From positions 6,262,001 to 6,326,000 of the forward strand of contig OX337228.1 in assembly GCA_946965045.2 (NCBI GenBank): a DNA stretch of 64,000 nucleotides, read 5' to 3'. Shown here in pieces: positions 11,931 through 21,287 of the stretch (positions within the stretch are counted from its first letter, which is position 1; every line of letters starts with the position of its first letter). The notes below the pieces were generated by a model. It worked only from the letters and a program-made list of their open reading frames with translations, did no database searches and had not been told where the DNA came from. The stretch is from Epithemia pelagica (lineage: Eukaryota > Bacillariophyta > Bacillariophyceae > Surirellales > Surirellaceae). Position numbers and translations under genes: made by a program.

Positions 11931-12794
11931 TTAGAGCGCTCCACCCACATCGGGCGCCGCTTGCACGGGTTCATGGACCGGCGGTGCTTGTGGTACCATA
12001 TCCATTTCCATATCAACGGGTGGTGCACCGCCATCCATGACAACTCCAGGATCTTCCATGGGTGGCGCCGCCGCCGCATACGAGGCTTGGATTTCCGATT
12101 GTTGTTGGGCGGCCAAGAGTTCGGCCGGGGACAATTCTTCCTTGGGTTCCAAAATGGTCACAACATCGTCCAGGGGAATCTTGGGTCCCATGACTCCCCG
12201 CGGATCTTGCGGAAGCATGATGGAGACCTTGATTCCAATGACACCTTGTCTCATGAGCACGTGACGGACCGCCTCGTCGGTGTACACTTGTCCGGCATGA
12301 CCCGTCTTGATCATGTACCCATCTCCAAATTTCATGGCCTTGGCACGTTGACCACGAAGTTTGCCCGTCACGACAACTTCACATCCCTTGGCCTTGGCTT
12401 CCATAACAAAGCGGACGACACCATAACAGGCCCGACGGACCGCCAGTCCGCCCAAGAGTTTGAATTTCAAGGATTCCGCCTGTGCTTGGGCACACAAGCC
12501 ACGATTGTGGACGCGTTCGGCATACAATTCCACGGCGCCATCGGCAAAATTGAACCGCTTTTGCACGACCGAGGTCAATTCTCGAATGCGACGATTGGCT
12601 TCGCCCAACACATTTTGTGTTCGAGTGGCTCGAATCACCAATTCCGTACGATGCGGCGTGGTTCGAACCTCCACTCCAGCGTAGCCCTCTTCGGCCAATT
12701 CACTCGTCAACAACTCATTCAACTCGGCGTAAAAGACACCATCGGCCACAAACTTGCGCTTGGTCGAAAGACGTTTCGTGCCACGGTACGACAT
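11931..12794 (-). CDS. RPS3: 40S ribosomal protein S3 (uS3)
   Basis: 287 residues, no intron. The ATG at 12794 gives [19 protein letters not shown], aligning with the family start; upstream in-frame codons are not ATG. uS3 sits at the mRNA entry tunnel of the small subunit and has helicase-like function there. The KH domain (about 20-95) and the C-terminal domain ([48 protein letters not shown]) are well conserved. One oddity: the KH loop, normally GEKG or GENG before RRIREL, reads GEAN. The C-terminal tail of about 60 residues is Ala/Pro/Met-rich and acidic, longer than in animals. It is convergent with MCM4, with 93 bp between the two stop codons. Confidence 0.97.
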   Translation of the reverse strand: MSYRGTKRLSTKRKFVADGVFYAELNELLTSELAEEGYAGVEVRTTPHRTELVIRATRTQNVLGEANRRIRELTSVVQKRFNFADGAVELYAERVHNRGLCAQAQAESLKFKLLGGLAVRRACYGVVRFVMEAKAKGCEVVVTGKLRGQRAKAMKFGDGYMIKTGHAGQVYTDEAVRHVLMRQGVIGIKVSIMLPQDPRGVMGPKIPLDDVVTILEPKEELSPAELLAAQQQSEIQASYAAAAPPMEDPGVVMDGGAPPVDMEMDMVPQAPPVHEPVQAAPDVGGAL

Positions 12795-13027
12795 GGTAAC
12801 TAGGGATACACACAACTCTCGTTCTCAAAAAGAGATGAGACGAGGAGCAGTGCAATAGAGGGAGGTGACAATGGACGGATAAAGGAATAGTAAGTCGGTA
12901 TGAGGTAGAGAGGAAGTGGAACCGCGGGACTGGAACTCGGGACTCACGACAGACATTCATTTTTCGAGTCTTCGACATGTGATGGATCGCTGTGTTTTTT
13001 GGTGTTGACACAGAACAAACGGGGAAC

Positions 13028-14155
13028 ATGAAGGTCTCGTGGCATTCACCATGGATCGACACTGTCTCTCTCGTCGTCGTTTTCCTCCTCTTGTGGTCGG
13101 CAGAAGCATGGGTAGGCTCCCACCATCCACAATCGTTCCGGACATGTACTCGAATACAGCTGCTGATGCCACAGTGTCGACAAACTGCGAGGTCAACGGT
13201 TCGTTTATATGCAACAACATCCACCACCACCAAGGGTCCCTCTTCCAGCAACAATAAAACACACTCGTCGGTCTTCAAACCTGCCTATCGTCCTCCAGTT
13301 TCGTCGTCTGGAAGCAGCAAATTTGCGCAACCAGCCTTTGCTGCTTCGACCGTACAACGACGTGGTGACCGAAAGACGACGACGACAACCAAAAAGAAAA
13401 AGAATTTGTATGGTGGCGATTCCAGCATTGCCAGTCGTCATACGGAGCGATTGAAAACGGCGGGACGGGAAGGGACGAAACGATATCAGAATCCCAACAA
13501 GGTCTTTGTGGGAAATTTGCCCTTTACCGTCACCTCCTCCGACTTGGAGGATTGGATTGGTCAGCACTTTGCCGTACCAGCCCCTCTCTTGCTCAAACAA
13601 TGCAAGGTGGTACACGATTGGCAAACGCAAAAAAGCAAGGGCTATGGCTTTGCCGTCTTTACCGAACCCATTTATGCGACTGTACTCTTGGAAAAGTGTC
13701 GTCGGGGCAGTATGTGGCAGGGACGACGACTCACAGTGTCGGCCGGATACAAGAAGCAGCCGGATCCCAAACTCTATGTCCAACAAAAACTCCAAAAGGC
13801 CAAGGATCGGCAAGAACGAGCCATTCAAGAAGGAATCCAAGAAGCATCTCCCTCGACGACGAAACGACCGCGCATGGATCCGGAGGAAGCCTATTTGTTG
13901 CAACGGTTGGATCCGGATTTAATCGATCATAACGACGACGACGACGACAATGTGGAGTACGAGTTGGAGGACGATGGTGATGATGATTTCAGTGGAGATT
14001 TGGAGGAGGATGTGGATGGATACTGGACAGGTGATGATGATGAGGAGGAGGAGGACATGACCATGGAGGAGGGTGCCCCCATGAATCGGCAACGACGACG
14101 GGAAGCATCACGCCAAAAGAAGAAACGCAAAACGAGCGACAAGGGCTTTGGATAA
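13028..14155 (+). CDS. RRM RNA-binding protein with secretory/plastid-type presequence
   Basis: 375 residues, no intron. The ATG at 13028 is chosen because it directly precedes a signal peptide (hydrophobic VSLVVVFLLLW); upstream codons in frame are not ATG. The cleavage region SAEAWVG has an aromatic residue at the likely +1 site, followed by a Ser/Thr/Arg-rich stretch, which matches a diatom bipartite plastid presequence. An RRM lies at about 158-240 with RNP2 VFVGNL and RNP1 KGYGFAVF. A highly acidic region (about 300-355) and a basic tail KKKRKTS follow. A role in plastid RNA processing or ribosome assembly is an inference; the basic tail could also suit a nucleolar protein if the signal peptide reading is wrong. 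Confidence 0.8.
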   Translation: MKVSWHSPWIDTVSLVVVFLLLWSAEAWVGSHHPQSFRTCTRIQLLMPQCRQTARSTVRLYATTSTTTKGPSSSNNKTHSSVFKPAYRPPVSSSGSSKFAQPAFAASTVQRRGDRKTTTTTKKKKNLYGGDSSIASRHTERLKTAGREGTKRYQNPNKVFVGNLPFTVTSSDLEDWIGQHFAVPAPLLLKQCKVVHDWQTQKSKGYGFAVFTEPIYATVLLEKCRRGSMWQGRRLTVSAGYKKQPDPKLYVQQKLQKAKDRQERAIQEGIQEASPSTTKRPRMDPEEAYLLQRLDPDLIDHNDDDDDNVEYELEDDGDDDFSGDLEEDVDGYWTGDDDEEEEDMTMEEGAPMNRQRRREASRQKKKRKTSDKGFG

Positions 14156-14307
14156 AGTTCCATCTAGTTCAACCGTCATTGGTACAGTATTTTTTCATAG
14201 AAGGGCTGGTCCATAACAAATCACTAGAATCCTCCGTTGTGCATGTCAAAGCGTATATACAGACAGAGGGGCCTTCTCGGTGGTTGTAAAATCGTTTGTC
14301 TCATCGT

Positions 14308-14718
14308 TTAATCTACATTCTGCATGGCAACGTCTTGACTCTTGTCCTTCTTTGACTTGGCCTCCAGCTTGGCTTTTCGGTCCTTATCCAGCTTCAATTT
14401 GGTAATCACCACATTGCTTGGTTGGATCCCCACGGGAACGGGTGCCCCATTCACCTTCTCTCGTGTCACCCGTTCAATGTGAATCACAAATTTTTTCCGG
14501 AAGCACGCAATTACTTTGCCTTCTCGTGCTTTGTAGAATCCTCGCGTGATCATCACTTCGTCATCCTTGCGAATGGGCATGGAGCGCACGCCGTGTCGGG
14601 CTTGGAGTTCCTTGCTCAGATTGGCCGACATGAGCTTACGACGAGCCTCCGAATGGGCACTGAAGTGAGCCTTTCGGTTCTTGCGGCGAGAGGATGTGAC
14701 GGCAGCGTTAAACTTCAT
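14308..14718 (-). CDS. RPL26: 60S ribosomal protein L26 (uL24)
   Basis: 136 residues, no intron. The ATG at 14718 gives [19 protein letters not shown], the canonical L26 start, although the frame is open further upstream. uL24 contacts 5.8S/28S rRNA near the exit tunnel. A KOW motif is visible at about 48-75 ([19 protein letters not shown]). The lysine-rich C-terminus [19 protein letters not shown] fits the family. It is convergent with the preceding RRM gene (152 bp between stops). Confidence 0.97.
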   Translation of the reverse strand: MKFNAAVTSSRRKNRKAHFSAHSEARRKLMSANLSKELQARHGVRSMPIRKDDEVMITRGFYKAREGKVIACFRKKFVIHIERVTREKVNGAPVPVGIQPSNVVITKLKLDKDRKAKLEAKSKKDKSQDVAMQNVD

Positions 14719-15167
14719 GGTGTATAGTTTCGTTCTCTCTCGAAACACAAACAAACGATCTGCTGAGGAAAAAGGGAGGAATCGACGACTGTTGCTGTGG
14801 AAATCGGCCACACAACAAAACCAGTAAGGAGGTGAACGGTAAAAAAAAGAGATTTTCCGTCGTCCGTGGTGGAACTGGGTTTGGAGTAGAGGACGGGTCG
14901 ACTCGAAGTGTGCCCGTACGCCGTGCGTACGAACTATGGCATCTACTCTACCTACTATATAGTTGGAGCAGTTGGAGCCATTGCCGCCAAGGTCGCGCAT
15001 TGCTCCGTGTTGAGTTTCAACATAAGGACCCCTGCCTCTTGTTTTCTCTGGGAATGTGGTCGTCGGAGACGTAGAAACCATTTCACACATCTACATGTGG
15101 GCGAGTGAAGGATTGAAACACAAGGCAGCAGAAACATTTTGTTTGATTCAAGCGTTTGAACAGAGGG
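14719..15167. promoter_or_regulatory. Divergent promoter region between RPL26 and the sulfotransferase gene
   Basis: 449 bp between two divergent starts, with no gene seen. Around 14910-14963 there are repeated CGTACG words and a CTACTCTACCTACTATATAG segment; the latter belongs to the recurrent CTACTC word family noted elsewhere and includes a TATATA-like core. Confidence 0.4.
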
Positions 15168-16616
15168 ATGGGGCTATCGTCTGTTGATTCTGTGGGGTCG
15201 TTCAGTGGCATTGTCAATGGCTCGAAACCTACTACGAGACAGATACATGACGTTTCTTCACATTCATACAATGTCTTGGGCAATGACGGAGTGAGTCATC
15301 GAAGAGATGATACACGGCAAAGCCATCACCGTCGTTTACACAACAAGAATGCTCTTGTGGTGGACGACGACTCGGGCCATCATCGCCATAAAAGCAACAG
15401 TAAGAATCGCACTGGTCTTCCTCATCACATAGAATCCCTAATTGTGAACACGGCGAACGACGACGACGACTCTGCAAAGAAACGGAGGAAACGAAATGTG
15501 TACTGGATCAAAGAATTTGTGCGTCAGCGATCCTTGTCGTGCATTGGTGCCATAATTCTCCTATGGTACATGTATTCGGCTCTGAAACGGTTCCTGCGCT
15601 CCTTGGAGGGGGAGAATCTTCCGCCTGACTCGACACTGGATTTTCTGGTTGCCGGCTTTCCCAAATCTGGAACAACAACGCTTTTGGCTGCTCTCAACAA
15701 ACACAAGGAAATTATCATGGACTCCGAAGAATACTGTCAAATAGCACGTCCTATTCAGCAAGATGATGTCAATCTCAAACGACTGAATAGATATTTAGAT
15801 GCCTTGAAGAAATCGGTCATCAAAGAACGAGAGCATACAGAAATCGCCCGATCGCCCGTCTCCTCCCAAACATCCGGTACCTTTTCTTCAACAACGTCGA
15901 ATGTCGATGAGCTCCATGGTCGAAATTTGAAACTGGGAATCAAGTGCCCCGATTCCGTGAAAAATTTCAAAGCCATACACCGGCTCTCACAACACTCACC
16001 GGATTGCAAGTTTGTGATTGGAGTTCGCCATCCCATTTGGTTCTTGCAGTCCTTCTACAATTATCGAGTTCTTGAGACCCACAAGAAGGAAAAAGTGGAC
16101 GAGGGCATACCTTCACTTTTTGAAATATGGGATAACAACAAGAATTGGTGGGATGTGTCTCCGGATGCCCCGCGATTCGAATTGTTTCTGTCGCAGTTTG
16201 GTAAGACGGATTTAACCGTCCAGCAAATGCGAGATTGGTTCATGGGTAGAGCGATGCTGGCTGTGAAGCCAAATCGATTCCGTATCTTTCTGTATACCAT
16301 GGAACAGTTGGAAGATGCATCGCAAAGCAATATCCTTCGTCGTGACCTTCAGTATTTTCTCGGACTGAAGGACGAAATTCCAGGCTTTGGACACGAGAAC
16401 AAGATAAAGGGTAGCAAAAAGTTTCCTGAAACCATTGACATTTGTCATCCCGAGTTTGATACGATTCGGAAGAGTTTAAGCGAGAATGCCAAGGAAACGG
16501 TGGAGTGGATGCACACATTTTTGGATTCTCCCGATGTCATTGTTTCGAATCGACCCTACGTTGAAGCATCAATGGAAGCATGGAAGGTTGACCCTTGTGT
16601 TTCAACAGCATCTTGA
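15168..16616 (+). CDS. Membrane-anchored sulfotransferase
   Basis: 482 residues, no intron. The ATG at 15168 is the first in frame. A single hydrophobic segment at about 121-139 (IGAIILLWYMY) after a basic cytoplasmic region indicates a type II Golgi membrane protein. The sulfotransferase fold starts with the 5'-phosphosulfate loop FPKSGTTTLL at about 162-172. The 3'-phosphate region VIGVRHPIWFLQSFYNYR is at about 281-298. Such enzymes transfer sulfate from PAPS to carbohydrates or proteins; the acceptor cannot be told from sequence. In diatoms, sulfated polysaccharides of mucilage and cell wall are plausible targets, by inference only. Confidence 0.88.
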   Translation: MGLSSVDSVGSFSGIVNGSKPTTRQIHDVSSHSYNVLGNDGVSHRRDDTRQSHHRRLHNKNALVVDDDSGHHRHKSNSKNRTGLPHHIESLIVNTANDDDDSAKKRRKRNVYWIKEFVRQRSLSCIGAIILLWYMYSALKRFLRSLEGENLPPDSTLDFLVAGFPKSGTTTLLAALNKHKEIIMDSEEYCQIARPIQQDDVNLKRLNRYLDALKKSVIKEREHTEIARSPVSSQTSGTFSSTTSNVDELHGRNLKLGIKCPDSVKNFKAIHRLSQHSPDCKFVIGVRHPIWFLQSFYNYRVLETHKKEKVDEGIPSLFEIWDNNKNWWDVSPDAPRFELFLSQFGKTDLTVQQMRDWFMGRAMLAVKPNRFRIFLYTMEQLEDASQSNILRRDLQYFLGLKDEIPGFGHENKIKGSKKFPETIDICHPEFDTIRKSLSENAKETVEWMHTFLDSPDVIVSNRPYVEASMEAWKVDPCVSTAS

Positions 16617-17405
16617 TCCACTTCCTACTTTCTGCCTCAGACAAGTCAAGATGTGTTGGGGCTCCGGCCACTGGTGGTATTCTCGTGATTTTGGTTCGTC
16701 ACTCTCTGATAACTTACACAAAGTTCTGCCGTCAACTTACATCGGCACTTTCTCCACCAGAGGAAATTTCACGTGACACAGAATAGCCATGCGTTGTAAA
16801 TTGCTGTCTTAGAACTTGCAGCAACAGTTCTGGCCGTCCAAAACCGTCAACTTGGAACTTGTAGCAATAGTTCTGGCCGTCCAAAACCGTCGTCGTACCC
16901 ATCTCTTCGCCATGGAATTTGGACAGGACTGGACAGAATCACCCCAATTTGTGAAAAGTGAATCGTCCCAAGGAATTGTTGGCTTTGTTTGGTCTTGCGC
17001 GATGTTTGTCTATCAAAATCTCCGCCTAATTGTGGTGTACCACGAGCATGAGGCAACGTAAAGGGAAACAAAATACATAGAGGAGAAAGTTGCGTATTTA
17101 GAAATGGTTGGACGTTGAGCTGCTCGTACTGGCATGGCGTGCGAAAAGAATACCTATGATACGTGCGCCCTCATACGCCCTTTTGATCGCCCCATGCGCA
17201 CCTGCCGACCATTCAACGGCAGATTCACCCAATTTTTTCGTCCAAACTTTTTTCCACGGCACGAGGAGCTGAAGCTGCTTCCCCTATTTCCGACTGCCTG
17301 TCACATTCTTTCAACGTGGATGGGGTCCGTTTTCTTCTCGACATAAAGGCGTCGTTGCTTTGTGGTCAAGTCAACCCTTCAGTCCTTCCATACAAAATCG
17401 AAACG
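16617..17405. other. Intergenic region with a 37-bp imperfect tandem duplication
   Basis: No gene is supported. Two near-identical 37-bp copies lie at 16812-16848 and 16855-16891, offset by 43 bp and differing at two positions. The frame of the following LRR gene is open from 17316 but lacks an ATG before 17406. Confidence 0.5.
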
Positions 17406-19109
17406 ATGGATGTGATCTGGAAGCATCTATCGGACAACCATCCAAGTTGCAAGAGGTTGTCCTTGTATAGCCAGTCGGATCCAGGTACTGGTGCGACCTT
17501 TGCAGTCCGATGTAATTCGTTGGTCGGAGTCACTTCGGAAGAAAACTTTTTGAACGATGCCATGTATTTGATTGAAGGGGTCTTGCCTCTGAATGAGACC
17601 TTGGAGACCGTTGAAATGGAGTGGTCTTTTCTGAGCCATTTGGAAGAGGAAGAGCGCGATATTTTTATCCGAGGAGTGGCTTCGTTAAAGAATCTTGAAG
17701 AGCTTTCCATACGAGGTGTAATGGCTGAAGAAAGTCGAATAAGATTTCGAAGCTTGTTGCAGATTCCTGAATGCGCAAAGAACTTGAAGCACTTAGCAAT
17801 CGAATTGGACCAAGTACATATAGATGAGCATGCCGAGATGGGGTTGGCGGCGTTATTGTTCCTTCGATGTCAGCATTTGGAGTCTCTTCACATTCGAGGA
17901 CTTATGCCATCTCCACACAACACTGGGCCCGATTTTGACTGCAGCATCTTGCTTTCCGCCCTGGGGGAACTTCCTAATTTGCATACAATCCATATTAGCC
18001 GTAACCAAGAGAACCCAAAGTCCATCAATGCCACAGCGCTTCGCGCCATTTGCGCTCTTCCGATGCTGCAGTCATTGTCTCTCATGAATATGGGGCTCAC
18101 GGATCGACATTGCAAGATATTCAAACGAAATCTTCATTTAAGCCAGCATTTGCATTCTCTAATCCTCGTCGATAATCCATCAATTACGGAGAAGGGGAAC
18201 AAGGCTTTGTTGAGGCTACTGGAAAAGAATCGGTCCATTTATAACTCCACGTTTGGGACGGATAGTGAGACAGTTCATCGGACAGCCCAATTGGTCCATT
18301 TACATTTGAATCGTTGCGGCAGATCGAAGGTTCAGACTCCTACAGAGTTCCCTGATTGGCTTAGCTACATCTCTCGAATCAATGAGACTGTTCCCGAAGA
18401 ACTCGAGCTTGACACGCTTCTGATTGCTGTGCAGGAGAACCCTGAAATGATTATACAGCACTGTTTTGCTAGAGACTTGGCACAACATCAACTTGCAATG
18501 GCACCAAAGAGTGCTTCGACGGAAGTTGAAGAGAAAGGTGAATTGATAGCAAAAGGCAAGATATTACCCTCTCGAAACAATGCCATTGCTTCGAAGAAAT
18601 TACCGACGAGAAAAGACATTTTGATCCTTGATGACTGGGAGTCAGTATTCCCTTTGCTGACCTCACGCGACAGTATTGATTCTATCATGTCACCACCACA
18701 ACCTGTGTGGCAACAACAACAGCAGCATCAACTCCCTGCAGCTCAATCCCCCGAAAACATATGGAGATACGACAAACAAGAAAATGAAGCATACAAGCAT
18801 TTTTCACAAAAAGAACTGCACCTGGCCTTGAGTGAGCCTTGCATTGCAGTTGCCAGCAGTATGCCACAGTCAGGGGTACAAACGAGTCCGCGAAATAGTT
18901 TGATTTCTCCATCATCAAAGCATGGTTCTGACTCTGAGGCATCTGATCATAGCAATCTTGAGGAGCTCTCTTCATCGTGGGATGGTGTTGTCGGCAGATG
19001 GGTTGAGCTGGAACGCACGACGAGCACATTGTTTGAAAGCCTTCGGGACGAGACGTGTTGGCCTAGCGCCCTGGCCGAGCCTGGTGTGCCACCAGGGGTT
19101 CTTTCTTAA
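17406..19109 (+). CDS. Leucine-rich repeat protein, ribonuclease-inhibitor-like
   Basis: 567 residues from the first in-frame ATG at 17406; the frame opens earlier with no ATG, so a short upstream exon is possible. Residues about 50-300 contain irregular LRRs of the ribonuclease-inhibitor type, for example LEELSIRGV, LESLHIRGL, LHTIHISRN and LQSLSLMNMGLTDRHC. There is no signal peptide or membrane segment. The C-terminal third is low-complexity with Gln and Ser runs. LRR proteins of this type usually mediate protein-protein contacts; no specific function can be assigned. Confidence 0.75.
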   Translation: MDVIWKHLSDNHPSCKRLSLYSQSDPGTGATFAVRCNSLVGVTSEENFLNDAMYLIEGVLPLNETLETVEMEWSFLSHLEEEERDIFIRGVASLKNLEELSIRGVMAEESRIRFRSLLQIPECAKNLKHLAIELDQVHIDEHAEMGLAALLFLRCQHLESLHIRGLMPSPHNTGPDFDCSILLSALGELPNLHTIHISRNQENPKSINATALRAICALPMLQSLSLMNMGLTDRHCKIFKRNLHLSQHLHSLILVDNPSITEKGNKALLRLLEKNRSIYNSTFGTDSETVHRTAQLVHLHLNRCGRSKVQTPTEFPDWLSYISRINETVPEELELDTLLIAVQENPEMIIQHCFARDLAQHQLAMAPKSASTEVEEKGELIAKGKILPSRNNAIASKKLPTRKDILILDDWESVFPLLTSRDSIDSIMSPPQPVWQQQQQHQLPAAQSPENIWRYDKQENEAYKHFSQKELHLALSEPCIAVASSMPQSGVQTSPRNSLISPSSKHGSDSEASDHSNLEELSSSWDGVVGRWVELERTTSTLFESLRDETCWPSALAEPGVPPGVLS

Positions 19110-19943
19110 CTTTTGAAAGCCGCTTCGGGGACTCAAATCCGATTTTCATCCGCTGCCGTGAGTTTGCTCTGTCTACAGAGATATTCGCTGTAGGCTTTCA
19201 AGCGCTAGCATTCGTACAAAAGACGAGCACATTTGAATTCGAAGACTAATTCACTACTAGATCATCATAAGCCTAGACCATAATCACTATCATGGGTTCC
19301 ATCCCATACATTTGTTCTAATCATTAGGAGTCCTAGATATACCCGTTTCATATGTGTACGAATGGTCCTTTTGGATAATAGACCACCGCAAACCACTCAA
19401 AACCCGCCACAGAAGTTTCACTCTCAGGGCAATATCTTCAACAATCAAGGAGGCTTCAGCAGCAAACTCTGTTTGTTTGACAATCTCAGTCGTCTCCTGT
19501 TGGCCTTGCCTCAGAAAGTGGCCAACTTGGGTATCCGTTGAACTGCAAAGCCCGCATCAAAGTGCGTCGTCGGATCAATCGTTCAGACTACATATTTCTC
19601 TTCGAGATCAGCTAAGTTGAACATACAGCATATTACACTTGTTTCAACATGTACGCAAAACAGTACTACGAGAAAAAAGCACATCATAAATTAACGATGC
19701 ACGTCCATCGTGGTTCATGGAGAGGGCATCATGCAGCGAGAGATGGGAAAATCAGCCATGGCCCAATCTACCTTACATCAATGGTCGTTCAATCTCAGAC
19801 GAGCTCTTCTCCTCGTCATCCAATATGTACATTGTCCCCTGACACAATATCCTCTTCATTTGACCGCTGAAAAAGTCAAACAAATAACTCACCGTATCTT
19901 CACTTATCCCAGCATGGCAGAAGAGTTTTCGATGCTTGAGAAT
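19110..19943. other. Intergenic region, nothing recognised
   Basis: 834 bp between the convergent stop codons of the LRR gene and the TPR gene. Open frames are short and show no domain; no repeat was noticed. Confidence 0.5.
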
Positions 19944-20663
19944 CTATGAACTGGATGAGGCCATTTCCAAGAGATAGGCCACTTCTTGCGTCTTCCCGTG
20001 ATCTTCGCCTTTTGTTTTCACATACAGTTCATGAGCCCTGGTGAGAGCACCAACAGCGTCTTTGTCCTCACCAATTTTCTCATAAAGACATCCAATCTTG
20101 CCGTAGATTTCCGCCAAAATGGATTCACCAGTACCATCACTTTCACTTGACTTCTTCAGCAGTTCGATTGCCTGTTGGAATTCTCCCTTAGCTTCGAAGA
20201 TGGATGCGAGTTGGAAATATGCTGATGCGATATCATCCGGGTTAGCACCATTTGCTTCCAACAGTTTGATCGCTCTTTCTTGAAGCTCGATTGCTTCGTC
20301 AAATTTAGCAAGGTTTAACATAGCGCGGGCTTTCAACTGAAGCGTCTCCGTGTCTTCCCCGTTGAGGGAAAGTGCTTTTTCCAACTGACCAACTGCTCTT
20401 TCTGTTTCGCCAGACCTCATCCATAGGCTCGCGACACGACGGTAGGTTATACAGAGCTCTGATTCCTCGACTTCTTGATTTTGTTGCAGGCTTAGTATAC
20501 GAGACTGTAACATGATTTGTAACTTCAGCAGTTGTTCTTGTTGCCCAGCGCTCTGCTCTGTTAACGCTTTCTCAGAGACTGCAATTTCGTCCAAAGCAGC
20601 ACGGATTGCATCGATTTTTGATGACTGAAACAGTTCTTTTATCTCTTGAGTGGTAAGCGCCAT
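19944..20663 (-). CDS. Tetratricopeptide repeat protein
   Basis: 239 residues, no intron, ATG at 20663. A helical, Gln/Glu-rich N-terminus (about 1-70) is followed by four to five TPR units at about 70-235, with the usual Ala/Gly/Tyr/Pro pattern: TETLQLKARAMLNLAKFDEAI, then ASAYFQLASIFEAKGEFQQAI and AEIYGKIGCLYEKIGEDKDAV. The spacing KTKGEDHGKTQEVAYLLE near the end resembles kinesin-light-chain-type TPRs. There is no targeting signal or catalytic domain. It probably acts as a scaffold; the partner is unknown. Confidence 0.8.
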   Translation of the reverse strand: MALTTQEIKELFQSSKIDAIRAALDEIAVSEKALTEQSAGQQEQLLKLQIMLQSRILSLQQNQEVEESELCITYRRVASLWMRSGETERAVGQLEKALSLNGEDTETLQLKARAMLNLAKFDEAIELQERAIKLLEANGANPDDIASAYFQLASIFEAKGEFQQAIELLKKSSESDGTGESILAEIYGKIGCLYEKIGEDKDAVGALTRAHELYVKTKGEDHGKTQEVAYLLEMASSSS

Positions 20664-21287
20664 GGTTGAAGCTGCAGGAAGGTGCCAGTCACAGTCACTT
20701 TGATGATGTCTCGGATGTCGATTGTCGATGCGGATTGTCGTGTCTGCGGTAGGCTAGTGGATCTACTCCTACATAGGAGTAGCTAGAGGAGTACTCGTAT
20801 GTAGTTAGAGTCGCCACGTGACGAGTACCGTGACCGTGGGGCTTTGGTCGTAGCTCAGAGTCCAAAGTCACCGTCAACCGTCTTGTGCCAATTGATCTGA
20901 AACCGCTAGGTTGTCCTGAATCGTTCAGCAAACTTCTGTTTCGAGTTTCGAGTGCAACATCATGTGTACTACTAAGCGTGGAAAGGCGTACGCATAGTGT
21001 TTGTCATGTTTTACGAGGGTTCGCTGCTTTAATGATCATTTACGAACTTTGGGACAGGCGAACGATTCTGATGCGAGGCGAAAAGCCACGACTTCCCCAT
21101 CCCTAAGCTGTGGCGAACTTAACCTGACGTGAAATAATCGAAGATCTAGCGTCTGTCTGTGTCTCTCATGGGAAGCGAGTTGTTGTGTCTCATCATCACT
21201 GGTTGACTCATCATCACTGGTTGACTCTGCTGGTCTGCTGGGGCTCACTGGCTCAAGGGCATCGCGACCAAACACGGCGCACAGCCA
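20664..21287. promoter_or_regulatory. Divergent upstream region of the TPR and DUF6824-like genes
   Basis: 624 bp between two divergent starts. The segment 20750-20825 is dense in CTACTCCTAC, TAGGAGTAG and GTACTCGTA words, some in inverted arrangement. An 18-bp exact tandem duplication (CATCATCACTGGTTGACT twice) lies at about 21191-21226. No gene is supported. Confidence 0.4.

Noticed and set aside
12992-13027. Longer N-terminus for the RRM protein
   Set aside because: The upstream start would be GTG; the ATG at 13028 places the signal peptide at the N-terminus.
14719-15090. N-terminal extension of RPL26
   Set aside because: The frame is open but the family start MKFNA is at 14718, and the extension has no conserved sequence.
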